From Hymenobacter sp. BT18 (lineage in GTDB: Bacteria > Bacteroidota > Bacteroidia > Cytophagales > Hymenobacteraceae): a DNA stretch of 64,000 nucleotides. The notes beneath the pieces are model-generated. The model did no database searches and was not told where the DNA came from. It worked only from the letters and a program-made list of their open reading frames with translations. The stretch is taken from positions 3,574,001 to 3,638,000 of the forward strand of contig NZ_CP050954.1 of assembly GCF_012273015.1 (NCBI RefSeq), in the 5' to 3' direction. Positions 1 to 8,292 of the stretch are shown piece by piece (position 1 is the first letter of the stretch; each line of letters begins with the position of its first letter). The position numbers and the translations under genes were made by a program.

Positions 1-96
1 TGCAAAAGCTGGAATAAGACGTTATGGTCGGCGGCGCCCAGGGCGTGAGGCAGAAGGCAGCAAACCATGCGTTGTTTTGGCCGCTCCCGCTCCACA

Positions 97-1617
97 CTAC
101 TCCACTGCCAGACGGCGGGCTTGCCCGCCGCTGCGCACCACGTACATGCCCGCCGGCAGCGTCAGGTGGGCCGTGCCTGCCGCGTCGGCCGTGGCGGTCA
201 GCACCAGCCGGCCCAGCGGGTCGAACACCGTCACCATTGCGCCGGGCGCGGCGCCCTTGAGCACGGCCGCACCGGCCGTCGGGTTGGGGAAAATGGTAAG
301 TGAGGAAGTAAGAAAAGGCGGAAGGTTTGCCAGGCGCACCGGTGAGTAGCTGGAGGTGCCATCCTGGTCCACCTGCTTCAGGCGGTAGTAGAGCGTGGCT
401 GACTGGGTGAAGGGCGGAGCGGCGTCGAGGTAGGCATAGCCGGTAGGGTGGCTGGTGGTACCCTGGGCGGCTACCGTCCCGATGCGCGCGAAGGCTGTGC
501 CGTCCGGGCTGCGCTCCAGCTCGAAGTGGGCGCTGTTTTTCTCGGAGGCCGTGCGCCAGGCCAGGGCCACAGCCGGGCCCTGGGCTTGGGCCGTGAAGGC
601 GACGAGCTCCACAGGCAGCGGAGTGCTGCTGCCCGTCAGGTAGAACTCGGAGAAATGGTCGGCCACGGCGGCCTGAGCCACGAACCACGGTACTCCGCCG
701 CTTGGCGTGCTGGCAGCCAGCGACAGCACCCGATACTCGCCGGTGGGGCTGTTGTTACCCAGCTCGCAGTCCTCGTTCGGGCCGTTGTACTGGGTGGCTT
801 TCAGGCTGGCGTAGCTCAGGCCGGCGTCGGCGGTTTGCAAGCGGTCAAATTCGGCGGTCAGGCCGTAGAAGCGTACGTTCACGCTGCTGCCGGGAAAGGC
901 TGGGGTAGTGGCCGTGAGGCGGAAGTTTCGATCGAGGTACTTGTTGCCCCGCCCGTCCTGGCGCACCGGCCCGGCCGGGCCAGTGGCCTGCAGGCTAACT
1001 GTAACTGTACCCAGCCCGGCGCGTGTGTCTTGCAAGGCGGCCAGCACGTCTCCGCCCGTGCTTAGCAGGTAGTGCCACTGCCCGTCTCCGGTAGTCAGGT
1101 AGCTGGCCGAGGCCAAGCAGGCGGCCGTCTCGTTGTACACTTGCAGTGCCGTGAAGGCACGGGGGCTGCTGGTAGTCCCAGCCGTGGTCACGGTCACGTT
1201 GGCGGCACCGGCGGGCACGCCGGCCGGCACCACGGCCGTGAGGCTGGTGGCTGAGGTGAACGTGACGCTGGCCGCCGGCACGCCACCGAAGCTCACGGTG
1301 CTGCCCGCCGCGAAGTTTGTGCCGGTGAGCACGACGGGCATACCGGGCAGCTCAGCCGCCGGGCTCACGGTGCTGATGATGGGCACAACGGGCGCCGGTT
1401 GGTTCAGCCGCACACTCACTGTGCTGTTACCATTGTTAGCCGTCACAAAATCCAGGTCGCCGTTCGCGTCGCCCAGCGCCACGTTTAAGTGGCTGATAAC
1501 TACGGAAACCGCCGCGTTGAAGACAAAGTTACCCGTGCCGTCGTTGAGCAGTAAGCTCACGGCATTATCGTTGAAATTGGCTGCCAGTATACCTAGCGTT
1601 GACAGACCGATAAGGGC
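97..1617 (-). pseudogene. 5'-truncated FG-GAP/IPT surface protein with T9SS sorting tail
   Basis: The open frame begins after a stop at 1618-1620 in the middle of an FG-GAP/VCBS-type repeat (LAANFNDNAVSLLLNDGTG, around 1540-1590) and has no ATG or signal peptide before it. The first possible start is a GTG at 1560. Then follow an IPT/TIG fold (ISTVSPAAELPGMPVVLTGT), a middle region of unknown fold, and a C-terminal type IX secretion sorting domain (IFPNPTAGAAVLKG ... GMYVVRSGGQARRLAVE). T9SS cargo needs a Sec signal peptide, so as it stands the product could not be exported. I read this as the 3' two-thirds or less of a longer cell-surface protein whose 5' end was lost at the edge of the neighbouring carbon-transporter block. 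A functional GTG start is the less likely alternative. Confidence 0.7.
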
Positions 1618-1759
1618 TTACGCCCGACAGCGCCACCCTTTTTAATGCTCGCTTTACCTTGTCAGTACTTCCCGGTTTCTTCCCAAAGGCGCCTGAAAAC
1701 CATCCGAGTCAACTACTACAAGTGCAGTATATGGCTTCCGTGGTAGACGGACGGGCGTT

Positions 1760-4003
1760 TTACTGGGCTGTCTGCCATGCCAGGTCACGGGTTAGCAGAT
1801 ACGGTTGATGCGTTTCCGGGTCAAGGCATGCCAGTTGCACCCATCCATTCCCAAACAGTTTTTGTAGCACCGGCTGGGTGCTGATAATGGCATCCAGCAC
1901 CGGGCGGGGGGCGTAGACGACCGTCATCAGGCGTTGGGGCTGATGATAGGCCAGGCGGTCAGTGGCATACACAGATTGTAGCGGCAGGCCGGTCATCAGG
2001 TCGCTGGCATTGCCCTGCATGATGCCGATTTTGCCGGTGATGTTCTGGGTTATTTTGCTTCCCCCGCCAAAGGCCACATTATCCAGCGTCGAAAACAGGT
2101 ATTGCGTATTAATCCACTCGGCTACTACCATGGGCGCCGTGAGGATGGTGGTGAGGGCGCTGCCCGTTGGGTCCTGGGTATAGTCGTAGGAGTGCAGAAA
2201 CGAGCGTCCTTCCAGATTCAGGCCCGCCGTCAGGTCACGCGGACCGACAATAAAGGCCGCATTGCGCGCCAGCCCCCATTCCGGACGAACCTGCGCCCAG
2301 TCCTGCGAACGTAGCCAGGTTTGCTGTGTCTCCTCGCCAGGACGAGCCGTTTGTTGCATCTGGCCAAGCCGCTCCAGGTTATTGGCCTGCCGTGCTTTGG
2401 CCAAATCCTGCGTTAGCGTGTCGAGCGCCTCAGACGGGGTATGGCCATAGAGGCTGACTTCGTCGGTGGTTGTGTTATGCTCGGCCGCAATAAACCGGGT
2501 GGTGTCAGGAATCGAAATCCCTGTTTGGCGGAGGTGCGTTCTGACGGCAGGTGTATTCAGGATTCCTGCCAGGATCCGGGCGTTGGGCGCACCATGTCGT
2601 CCTCCACAGGCCCCGCAGTCAAGCGCCGTTGCGTAGGCATTATTCTGGGTTGTGCTGCCGTGCCCGCAGAATACGACCAGCGGCGCAAAATGATGGGTAA
2701 GTCCCATCAACCGCAAGGCCCCTTCGGCATACACACACTGGTCTGCCAGCGAAAGGGTATCCAGTGACGACTCCCTCGCTATCGGTTTCCGAATTGCCTG
2801 AACGGCGCTGCTCTTGAGCTTAGACGCCATACCGGGGGCCAGACTGCGCAGGCCCATCCACGTACCGGTGGCTATTCCCAGACTTTCAACCAGCGCAAAA
2901 GGCGTCGTAAAGGTGTATTTCAGGGATTGGTAAAGCTGGTTGAGTTTCGTGAGCCGAACGTACCCCCGGCGGTCCTGCTCCTGCTCGGCCCGGCCACAGC
3001 CGGGCGCTTCCTTGACAATGTGTTGGGGCGAGAGCAGCACCGGACAGGACGCATACGATTCGCCCGTCACCGTATCGGTGATCTGCACCGGCACCCCGAA
3101 AAAGCCGGCGAAACCCAGCGTCTGGTAATCACCCGTTGCCTCCAGGGCCCGCCGAAAGGCCTCGGAACGGACATCGATACAAAAGACCAACTGGGCCTTG
3201 GGGACGCGTGGCGGATGTAGAGGCTGGGCGGCCAGTTGTGCCAGTAAAGGCAAGCGGTACGTACGTTCGGCCTGCTGAATTTGCTCCAGTACGGCTGGTT
3301 TCGACTGAACCCGTTCCAGCACCTGCTGATGCCAGGCTACCAACGCACCTGCTTCCGGCCATAGCAACCAGGTGATGATCAACCGGACGGCCAGATAGTC
3401 GGTCTGGGCTACCGGATGCGGATGCTGGGCGTCCAGTCCCGCCCAGTTGGTGCGGTACCGGATGTAGGAGGCCCAGCCCGGCAGGGTGGTCAGCAGGAGG
3501 GTCAGGAATGTCTGGTGTTCGGGACGGGCAATGCCCAGCTGAAGCAGGCAGTTCTGGATAGCCTGATGAGGGTTTTCGGGCAGGCTGGTCAGCCAGGCCT
3601 TTTTTTGCTCATCATGGTTATGCAGGCAGGCGTCGTGAACGGCCAGCTGCCGCCAGGCGGCATATAACCCCTCATGGCGCAGCGGCATGGGCAGGGTGGC
3701 CTGGCCGTCGTCAAAATATACCTGGAGCCATTTGATGGTTTGCCGGTTGACGGCCTCCATCGGCACTGGTAGCGCAGCCTGCTGAAAATAAGCTCTTCCC
3801 AGCGGTAAGGCTTCCTCCACCGGCAGGTCTTCCAGGCCCTGAAGGGGATTAACGGCAATCAGGTTTTTTAGGGGCCAGAAGGGCGCTATGGTGTTGAAAC
3901 TACGCGCTACCTGCTCGGCTAAGCGGGTACTATCCCCCTGTTCTGCCTGGAGTATGTGTTTACGAAAGGACTTGGTCTTAACGCTCTTAACGGCTGTTTC
4001 CAT
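1760..4003 (-). CDS. dabA: DabA, zinc-binding subunit of inorganic carbon transporter
   Basis: This is a 747-residue UPF0753/DUF2309 protein. In the DAB complex the cytoplasmic DabA resembles a beta-carbonic anhydrase and works with the membrane protein DabB to accumulate bicarbonate using the cation gradient. The zinc site known in the family is visible: Cys275 and Asp277 in FCIDVRSEAFRRALE, His448 in VVFCGHGSTTQNN and Cys463 in LDCGACGGRHGAPNARILAG. The N-terminal APFWPLKNLIAVNPLQGLED is also a family hallmark. The gene starts 17 bases after the dabB stop, so the two are probably one transcript. The length is normal for the shorter DabA forms. Nearby transposase fragments and a truncated gene suggest it was acquired horizontally. 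Assignment is firm; transport by this copy is inferred. Confidence 0.93.
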   Translation of the reverse strand: METAVKSVKTKSFRKHILQAEQGDSTRLAEQVARSFNTIAPFWPLKNLIAVNPLQGLEDLPVEEALPLGRAYFQQAALPVPMEAVNRQTIKWLQVYFDDGQATLPMPLRHEGLYAAWRQLAVHDACLHNHDEQKKAWLTSLPENPHQAIQNCLLQLGIARPEHQTFLTLLLTTLPGWASYIRYRTNWAGLDAQHPHPVAQTDYLAVRLIITWLLWPEAGALVAWHQQVLERVQSKPAVLEQIQQAERTYRLPLLAQLAAQPLHPPRVPKAQLVFCIDVRSEAFRRALEATGDYQTLGFAGFFGVPVQITDTVTGESYASCPVLLSPQHIVKEAPGCGRAEQEQDRRGYVRLTKLNQLYQSLKYTFTTPFALVESLGIATGTWMGLRSLAPGMASKLKSSAVQAIRKPIARESSLDTLSLADQCVYAEGALRLMGLTHHFAPLVVFCGHGSTTQNNAYATALDCGACGGRHGAPNARILAGILNTPAVRTHLRQTGISIPDTTRFIAAEHNTTTDEVSLYGHTPSEALDTLTQDLAKARQANNLERLGQMQQTARPGEETQQTWLRSQDWAQVRPEWGLARNAAFIVGPRDLTAGLNLEGRSFLHSYDYTQDPTGSALTTILTAPMVVAEWINTQYLFSTLDNVAFGGGSKITQNITGKIGIMQGNASDLMTGLPLQSVYATDRLAYHQPQRLMTVVYAPRPVLDAIISTQPVLQKLFGNGWVQLACLDPETHQPYLLTRDLAWQTAQ

Positions 4004-4020
4004 GGTGGCTGATGGTGTCC

Positions 4021-5358
4021 TTATTGGTACTGATAGTGGTTACGGTGGGTCGTGACGGTGTCAGGGTGCGGCTGACTCGCGTTGAGCGCCGTCACATAGC
4101 CTTTCAGCATCCAGTCCGGAGCTTCTTTCTTCTCTTTTCTGAGGAACAGCCGGGACAGCCAAGCCAGCGTCAGGGTCAGCAGGCCAGCCACATGAAAGCC
4201 ATTGAGCGCTTGGGGCTGCATCAGTTCCATCGGTGCCATAAACCAGCTGATGAGTTGGACGCTGCCCCCGTATACCAAACCGAACAGGCCGGTACCAACC
4301 AGGGTCCCCGGCAACATGCGCAGCGGGTTGGCCTGGAGGATGGGCAGGGCGAATTGGCTGGCGGTGAGAAAAGCCACGACAACCAGCACGAAGGTGGTAT
4401 CGCCGGCTAACCAGACTTTACCACTGGAAACGGTGAAGCTGAAACTGCCGGCCAGCCCGCACACCAGAGCCGCCATAAAGGCTAGAGGGGTGGGCGGATA
4501 GGCCTGGTCGACGCGTTTTTCTTTCGCGGCACTGCCGCTGGAGAGAAACAGATAGGCTTTGAACATGCCATGCCAGACCAGATGCGCCACCGCCGCCGGG
4601 AACAGGCCCAGGCCACACTGCACAAACATGAACCCCATCTGGCCCATCGTCGAACAGGCCAGCATGCGCTTCACATCAGGCTGCAGGAGTTTCAATAAGG
4701 TCCCCAGCAAAGCAGCACAGAAGCCAATAACGACGATTGCCGTCAGTAAGACGGGGCTTTGCAAATAAAGAGGCGCAAATCGGGCCAGTAAGAAGCCCCC
4801 GCCGTTGATGAGCCCCGCGTGCATAATCGCCGAAACCGGCGTCGGCGAATTCAGCGAGCTAAGCAACCACCGGTGGAAGGGCCAAATGGCCGACTGGGTC
4901 ATGGCCCCGATCAGCAACAAAACCAACGCCAGCAGCAGCGCCGGGGAAAGCGTTGGCTGTCGAATCACCGCCTGGATACTGGTTTGGCCCGTTGTGGCAT
5001 AAAACAGCCCGAAAGCGGCGGCCACACCTACAGCACCCACGCCGAAGTTTTTGGTTGCCAGCAGCCCGGCAGCTTTGGCGGCTCGCCAACTGGTTTTGTA
5101 CATCATTAACCGAACCAGCAGTCCGTTGCTCACGCACCAAGCCACCAGCAGGAGCAGCAGATGATCAGCGCTAACCAGCAGCATGACCGAGCTAATGAGC
5201 AACCCGAGCCAGATAAAAAACGATTGGTAGTGACTATCTCCTTTCAGGTACCGATACGCAAAGCTGCCCACGCATACCCCGATGAAAGCAACCAACCCCA
5301 TCATGGTCATGGACAGCCGATCCACATGAAAAAGGCTACTGAGTACAAAAGTTGTCAT
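4021..5358 (-). CDS. dabB: DabB, NuoL/MrpA-like membrane subunit of inorganic carbon transporter
   Basis: This is a 445-residue multi-pass protein of the proton-conducting transporter family (PF00361), with roughly 12-13 hydrophobic segments. The family core is clear: PFHRWLLSSLNSPTPVSAIM, then HAGLINGGGFLLARFAPL, and DVKRMLACSTMGQMGFMF. The lysine-bearing stretch ATKNFGVGAVG is present. Where NuoL and NuoM carry a W-E pair in the fifth helix, this protein reads LVAWCVSNGLLV, with Cys in place of Glu. It is the first gene of the dabB-dabA operon and diverges from the LysR regulator, about 100 bases away. No other complex I or Mrp gene is near, which argues against a respiratory or antiporter role. 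Coupling ion unknown. Confidence 0.9.
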   Translation of the reverse strand: MTTFVLSSLFHVDRLSMTMMGLVAFIGVCVGSFAYRYLKGDSHYQSFFIWLGLLISSVMLLVSADHLLLLLVAWCVSNGLLVRLMMYKTSWRAAKAAGLLATKNFGVGAVGVAAAFGLFYATTGQTSIQAVIRQPTLSPALLLALVLLLIGAMTQSAIWPFHRWLLSSLNSPTPVSAIMHAGLINGGGFLLARFAPLYLQSPVLLTAIVVIGFCAALLGTLLKLLQPDVKRMLACSTMGQMGFMFVQCGLGLFPAAVAHLVWHGMFKAYLFLSSGSAAKEKRVDQAYPPTPLAFMAALVCGLAGSFSFTVSSGKVWLAGDTTFVLVVVAFLTASQFALPILQANPLRMLPGTLVGTGLFGLVYGGSVQLISWFMAPMELMQPQALNGFHVAGLLTLTLAWLSRLFLRKEKKEAPDWMLKGYVTALNASQPHPDTVTTHRNHYQYQ

Positions 5359-5402
5359 GCCAAATTCGGTTATAAGTTATCTTTGTTTGAGCAATCAAAA
5401 GT

Positions 5403-5455
5403 ATTAGGCATTCTAATATTAGAAAAACTCGAAATTCTAATATTGTGCATTAGAA
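5403..5455. promoter_or_regulatory. Inverted-repeat operator in dabB/LysR intergenic region
   Basis: The 103-base spacer between the divergent starts is much richer in A and T than the genes beside it. It holds a perfect 14-base palindrome TTCTAATATTAGAA at 5411-5424 and a second spaced copy TTCTAA-N9-TTAGAA at 5435-5455. A third pairing, ATTAG-N5-CTAAT, lies at 5403-5417. LysR proteins usually bind dyads of the T-N11-A kind close to their own promoter, so these are the likely operator sites controlling both directions. Confidence 0.7.
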
Positions 5456-5461
5456 AATCTT

Positions 5462-6304
5462 ATGAACATCGATACAATAGCCCTGCAGTGCTTTATTGCC
5501 GTTGCCGAAACGGGTAGTTTTACCAAGGCGGCTGAGCGGGTAGGGCGCACACAATCAGCTGTTAGTCAGCAGATGAGTAAGCTGGAAAGCTTGCTGGGAA
5601 AGTTGTTGCTGGTGCGGGGTAAAGCGTTTACGCTTACGCCCGAAGGAGAAGTTTTTCTGGGGTACGCGCGCCGGATCTTTGCGCTTCACCGGGAAGCACT
5701 GGACCGGTTTAAAGAGCCCGAACTCGAAGGAGAAGTGCGCTTTGGTCTGCCGGAGAATTTTGCCAGTGTCTATTTAGCGGAGATACTGGCTGATTTTTCA
5801 CGTATTCATCCGCGCATACTGCTCAATATCGAATGTGATTTGACGCTCAACCTTTTTGATCGTTTCAAAAAGAATGAGTTTGACCTGGTCTTGGTGAAAA
5901 TGAATCGACCGGAAGACTTGCCCAACGGGCTGGACGTGTGGTCGGAGCCGCTCAAATGGGTAGGCGACCAGAGCCTGATCGACCCCGCCAAACCGGTTCC
6001 CCTTATTTTGGCTCCGCAACCCTGCGTGTACCGGGCGTCGGCCGTTAGGTCACTTGAGCAAGCGAGCCGGTCGTGGCGACTTGTTTTTTCGAGCCCCAGT
6101 TATGCGGGAGCGGTTGCGGCTGTGCGGGCGGGAATGGGCATTTCGGTGATGCCCCAAACCATGATCCCAGATGATTTGCAGGCTGTTGATGCGGCTGTGC
6201 TGCCGAAACTGGCCGATACGCATACCTCGCTTATCAAGCACGTAGCCAACAATACCGCGGTCAATACGCTGGAAGAGTTTGTCCTTCGCCGCCTTAAGCA
6301 CTGA
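5462..6304 (+). CDS. LysR-family regulator of the dab operon
   Basis: This is a 280-residue LysR-type transcription factor. The N-terminal winged helix-turn-helix occupies about residues 1-60 (CFIAVAETGSFTKAAERVGR, TQSAVSQQMSKLESLLGKLL). It is followed by the linker helix and a co-inducer domain from about residue 90 (EGEVRFGLPENFASVYLAEI ... GMGISVMPQTMIP). The ATG at 5462 lies 7 bases after the last inverted repeat. Divergent orientation next to its target operon is the classic LysR layout. LysR regulators such as CbbR or CmpR control carbon-uptake genes in other bacteria, so control of dabBA is the likely role. The effector cannot be told from sequence. Base composition is lower in GC than most of the window, as for the two dab genes. 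Confidence 0.9.
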   Translation: MNIDTIALQCFIAVAETGSFTKAAERVGRTQSAVSQQMSKLESLLGKLLLVRGKAFTLTPEGEVFLGYARRIFALHREALDRFKEPELEGEVRFGLPENFASVYLAEILADFSRIHPRILLNIECDLTLNLFDRFKKNEFDLVLVKMNRPEDLPNGLDVWSEPLKWVGDQSLIDPAKPVPLILAPQPCVYRASAVRSLEQASRSWRLVFSSPSYAGAVAAVRAGMGISVMPQTMIPDDLQAVDAAVLPKLADTHTSLIKHVANNTAVNTLEEFVLRRLKH

Positions 6305-6312
6305 CGTTCAAT

Positions 6313-6405
6313 CTACTGCCTACGAAGCGGCTGTTTAAAGCGTATGAGCAAGGCCTTGAAACTATCCAGCCAGAAGTTGGTCCGCTCCACGACGAGGCGT
6401 TCCCG
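6313..6405 (-). pseudogene. IS5-type transposase C-terminal remnant
   Basis: Between a stop at 6406-6408 and a TAG at 6313-6315 the minus strand encodes RERLVVERTNFWLDSFKALL followed by IRFKQPLRRQ. This is the typical end of IS4/IS5-group DDE transposases, where the catalytic Glu lies in the (V)ERTNxW stretch. Only about 30 residues survive. It lies 9 bases past the LysR stop and marks the right edge of the carbon-transporter block. Confidence 0.7.
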
Positions 6406-6473
6406 CTAAAGTTCCGAGTCCAGATACGGGTCTGCTTCGCCTGGGTTTGTGCGCCAATGTGGGGACCATTTTC

Positions 6474-6860
6474 CTATGCTCCAGGGCACGTCGCCCCGGC
6501 TTCCAGCAACTGTTGTATCAGGGCCAACAACTCCTGTAATTCCTGCAGGTGCTGGGCGAGCTGGTCGGTGGTGATGGGTAGCAAATTCAACTAGGAACAC
6601 AATGCACCTTTCGCCCGCTCCTTCTCAGCCGGACCAATCAGGTAACTGCTCAAATCGGCGTGCTGCTAGGGGGGCACGTACACATCGTCCGGTCGGGCAG
6701 GGAAGAAAGCACGCACAGTTCGTAGGTGTGGTGCACGTTCGGTTCCGGGCTGTCTTCTGCGACGACCAATTTGCGACTGGCCGGTTTCAAAATCCGGTGG
6801 GCAGAACTGCCGGCATCTCCCGGCGCCGATACGGTAACGTATGAATTCAATGGTCTTGGC
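6474..6860 (-). pseudogene. Degenerate Tn3-family TnpA fragment
   Basis: Read leftwards on the minus strand, the pieces join into one Tn3-type transposase stretch. NSYVTVSAPGDAGSS and HRILKPASRKLVVAEDSPEP lead into YELCVLSSLPDR, then a frameshift near 6695 gives DDVYVPP, a stop, QHADLSSYLIGPAEKERAKG, another stop, and LLPITTDQLAQHLQELQELL. Tn3 TnpA proteins carry the same order: YELxVLSxLRDRLRSGDVxV, then a segment of the SRRYADxxSYLIP type. At least two in-frame stops and one frameshift make it non-functional. No terminal inverted repeat or resolvase was seen. The short frame at 6908-6996 (LARLRDVAEQYAYGTTHGSI) may be more of the same element, but I cannot confirm that. Confidence 0.65.
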
Positions 6861-6993
6861 GCGCCGGGAAAGAAAGCTTTTTCGCCGCATTTTGCGCGGA
6901 AACTAAATCAGGCTCGCGCTATACTGCCGTGGGTCGTCCCATAGGCATACTGCTCCGCCACGTCCCGGAGGCGCGCAAGGCTTGCCGTCGGTA

Positions 6994-7788
6994 CTACGCC
7001 TCCATATAGGCTTCCATGGCCGCCAGCGTTTCGCGCGGGGCACTCACGTGCGGGCAGTGCCCGCTGACGGGCAGCGTCACCAGTGTGGAACCGGGCAGGG
7101 AGGTATGCAGGTAAGCCCCGACTTCGAGCGGAGCAATCAGATCCTCGGCGCACTGCAGCAGCAGGCAGGGTGTGCGCAGTCGGGCCAGGTCGGAGCGGTT
7201 GTCGGAAAGGAACGTGACGCGGGCAAACTGCCGGGCAATGGTCAGGTCGTTCCGGCAGAAGGAAAGAATCAGCTCGTCCGAGAGGGAAGGGCGGTCGGGG
7301 TTGCCCATGATAAGCGGGACGAAGGAATCGGCCCACTCCGAGAAGTCGCGCTCCATAAAGCTGAGCATGCTCTCAATATCGACCCGGTCAAAGCCACCGT
7401 GGTAGCCGGCTTCGTTGAGGTAGCAGGGCGAGGGGCAGAGCAGCAGCAGGCGCCGGAACCGCGCAGGCGCGCCAATTGCCGCCAGGGCCCCAATCATGGC
7501 CCCCACGGAATGGCCCACCAGCGTCACCTCGTGTAAATCGAGTTCCTCGCAGATTTCGAGTAGATCCTGCGCGTAGCCGTGCAGGGACGCGTACTTAGAT
7601 GGGTTGTAAGTGGTAGCATCGGAGAGGCCAGCGCCTACGTGGTCGAAGAGCACCATGCTGTAATGCTCAGACAAAGCCGGCAGCATGTAGCGCCAGATAG
7701 TTTGGTCGCAGCCGAAGCCGTTGACAAATAGCAGCATAGTCTGGCCCCGACCGACTACGTGGACGTTATTACGTTTTAAGGCATTCAT
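6994..7788 (-). CDS. RsbQ-like alpha/beta hydrolase
   Basis: This is a 264-residue alpha/beta hydrolase close to Bacillus RsbQ and related to the plant KAI2/D14 receptors. The family signatures are present: FVNGFGCDQTIWRYMLPAL, FDHVGAGLSDATTYNPSKYA, nucleophile Ser94 in VGHSVGAMIG, CPSPCYLNE, Asp216 in LLQCAEDLIAP and His244 in SGHCPHVSAP. RsbQ hydrolyses or senses a small hydrophobic molecule and activates the PAS phosphatase RsbP in the sigma-B pathway. No RsbP or PP2C gene lies beside it here, so its partner is unknown. The gene sits just inside the transposase graveyard and may be part of the same accessory block. Start ATG at 7788 is the only sensible one. Confidence 0.88.
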   Translation of the reverse strand: MNALKRNNVHVVGRGQTMLLFVNGFGCDQTIWRYMLPALSEHYSMVLFDHVGAGLSDATTYNPSKYASLHGYAQDLLEICEELDLHEVTLVGHSVGAMIGALAAIGAPARFRRLLLLCPSPCYLNEAGYHGGFDRVDIESMLSFMERDFSEWADSFVPLIMGNPDRPSLSDELILSFCRNDLTIARQFARVTFLSDNRSDLARLRTPCLLLQCAEDLIAPLEVGAYLHTSLPGSTLVTLPVSGHCPHVSAPRETLAAMEAYMEA

Positions 7789-8238
7789 GGGTATAATAGG
7801 ATAAGTTTGCCGGTTTTGTAGAAGAATATTAAGAATTAATCGGCGATAAACAAGTTTTAGCCATTTGACAGGTCCCTAAGCTCAGCAGTAGGGGCTCTGT
7901 AGCGGAGGTCGGATCAAAATGAGAAGCTACCGCAGGGGTTATGGCGTACAGGTACCACTGTAAGCGCTGGATTCGTCCATTCTTTGCTGTGCCGGGTGCC
8001 CTCATCCTTGCGCCCTGGAGCAGCTTCGGCCGCGGCTGGAACATTGAGAAGGAGTATGGAAGCTATGCCCGTGCTACTACACCTGCTTAGCGCCCGCCTG
8101 CGCGTTAGGCACTGCCCGACCTGGCCGAATCAGGCACTGGCGCTTTGGTCTGCCCGCACGCTACTTCTCCTAAGGCAGTGGGCTTCCATAAGTCCGAGCG
8201 GAGAGTAGCTATTTGGAAAATCTATGGTTAAAAGCAAA
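7789..8238. other. Intergenic stretch without a recognisable gene
   Basis: About 450 bases between the hydrolase start and the SusD terminator. The part next to the hydrolase (7800-7860) is AT-rich and presumably holds its promoter. The rest has ordinary GC content and only short frames of no recognisable family, which may be eroded coding sequence. I see nothing else here. Confidence 0.5.
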
Positions 8239-8270
8239 AAAAGCCTCCCTGGATAACCAGGGAGGCTTTT
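8239..8270 (-). terminator. Terminator after SusD gene
   Basis: A hairpin pairs the arm ending in AAGCCTCCCTGG with CCAGGGAGGCTT across a four-base ATAA loop. It has A-runs on one side and a T-run on the other, so it can act in both directions. It lies 22 bases past the SusD stop. Confidence 0.85.
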
Positions 8271-8292
8271 GTAAGCGGCTTGTAAGTTAAAA

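Noticed and set aside
1621..1760. Transposase remnant between the truncated T9SS gene and dabA
   Set aside because: I translated all frames looking for a remnant to match the other flank, but found no convincing transposase motif.
4021..5358. Reading dabB as a respiratory complex I or Mrp antiporter subunit
   Set aside because: It is directly linked to dabA, and no other nuo or mrp gene is nearby. The DabB assignment explains both genes.
6908..7336. 142-residue frame overlapping the RsbQ-like gene
   Set aside because: Mostly an out-of-frame reading of the hydrolase. Only its last 30 residues lie beyond that gene; they may belong to the transposase remnant but match nothing securely.
7829..8208. 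Small genes in the hydrolase-SusD gap
   Set aside because: Two short overlapping frames on opposite strands, with no family resemblance and no start signals.
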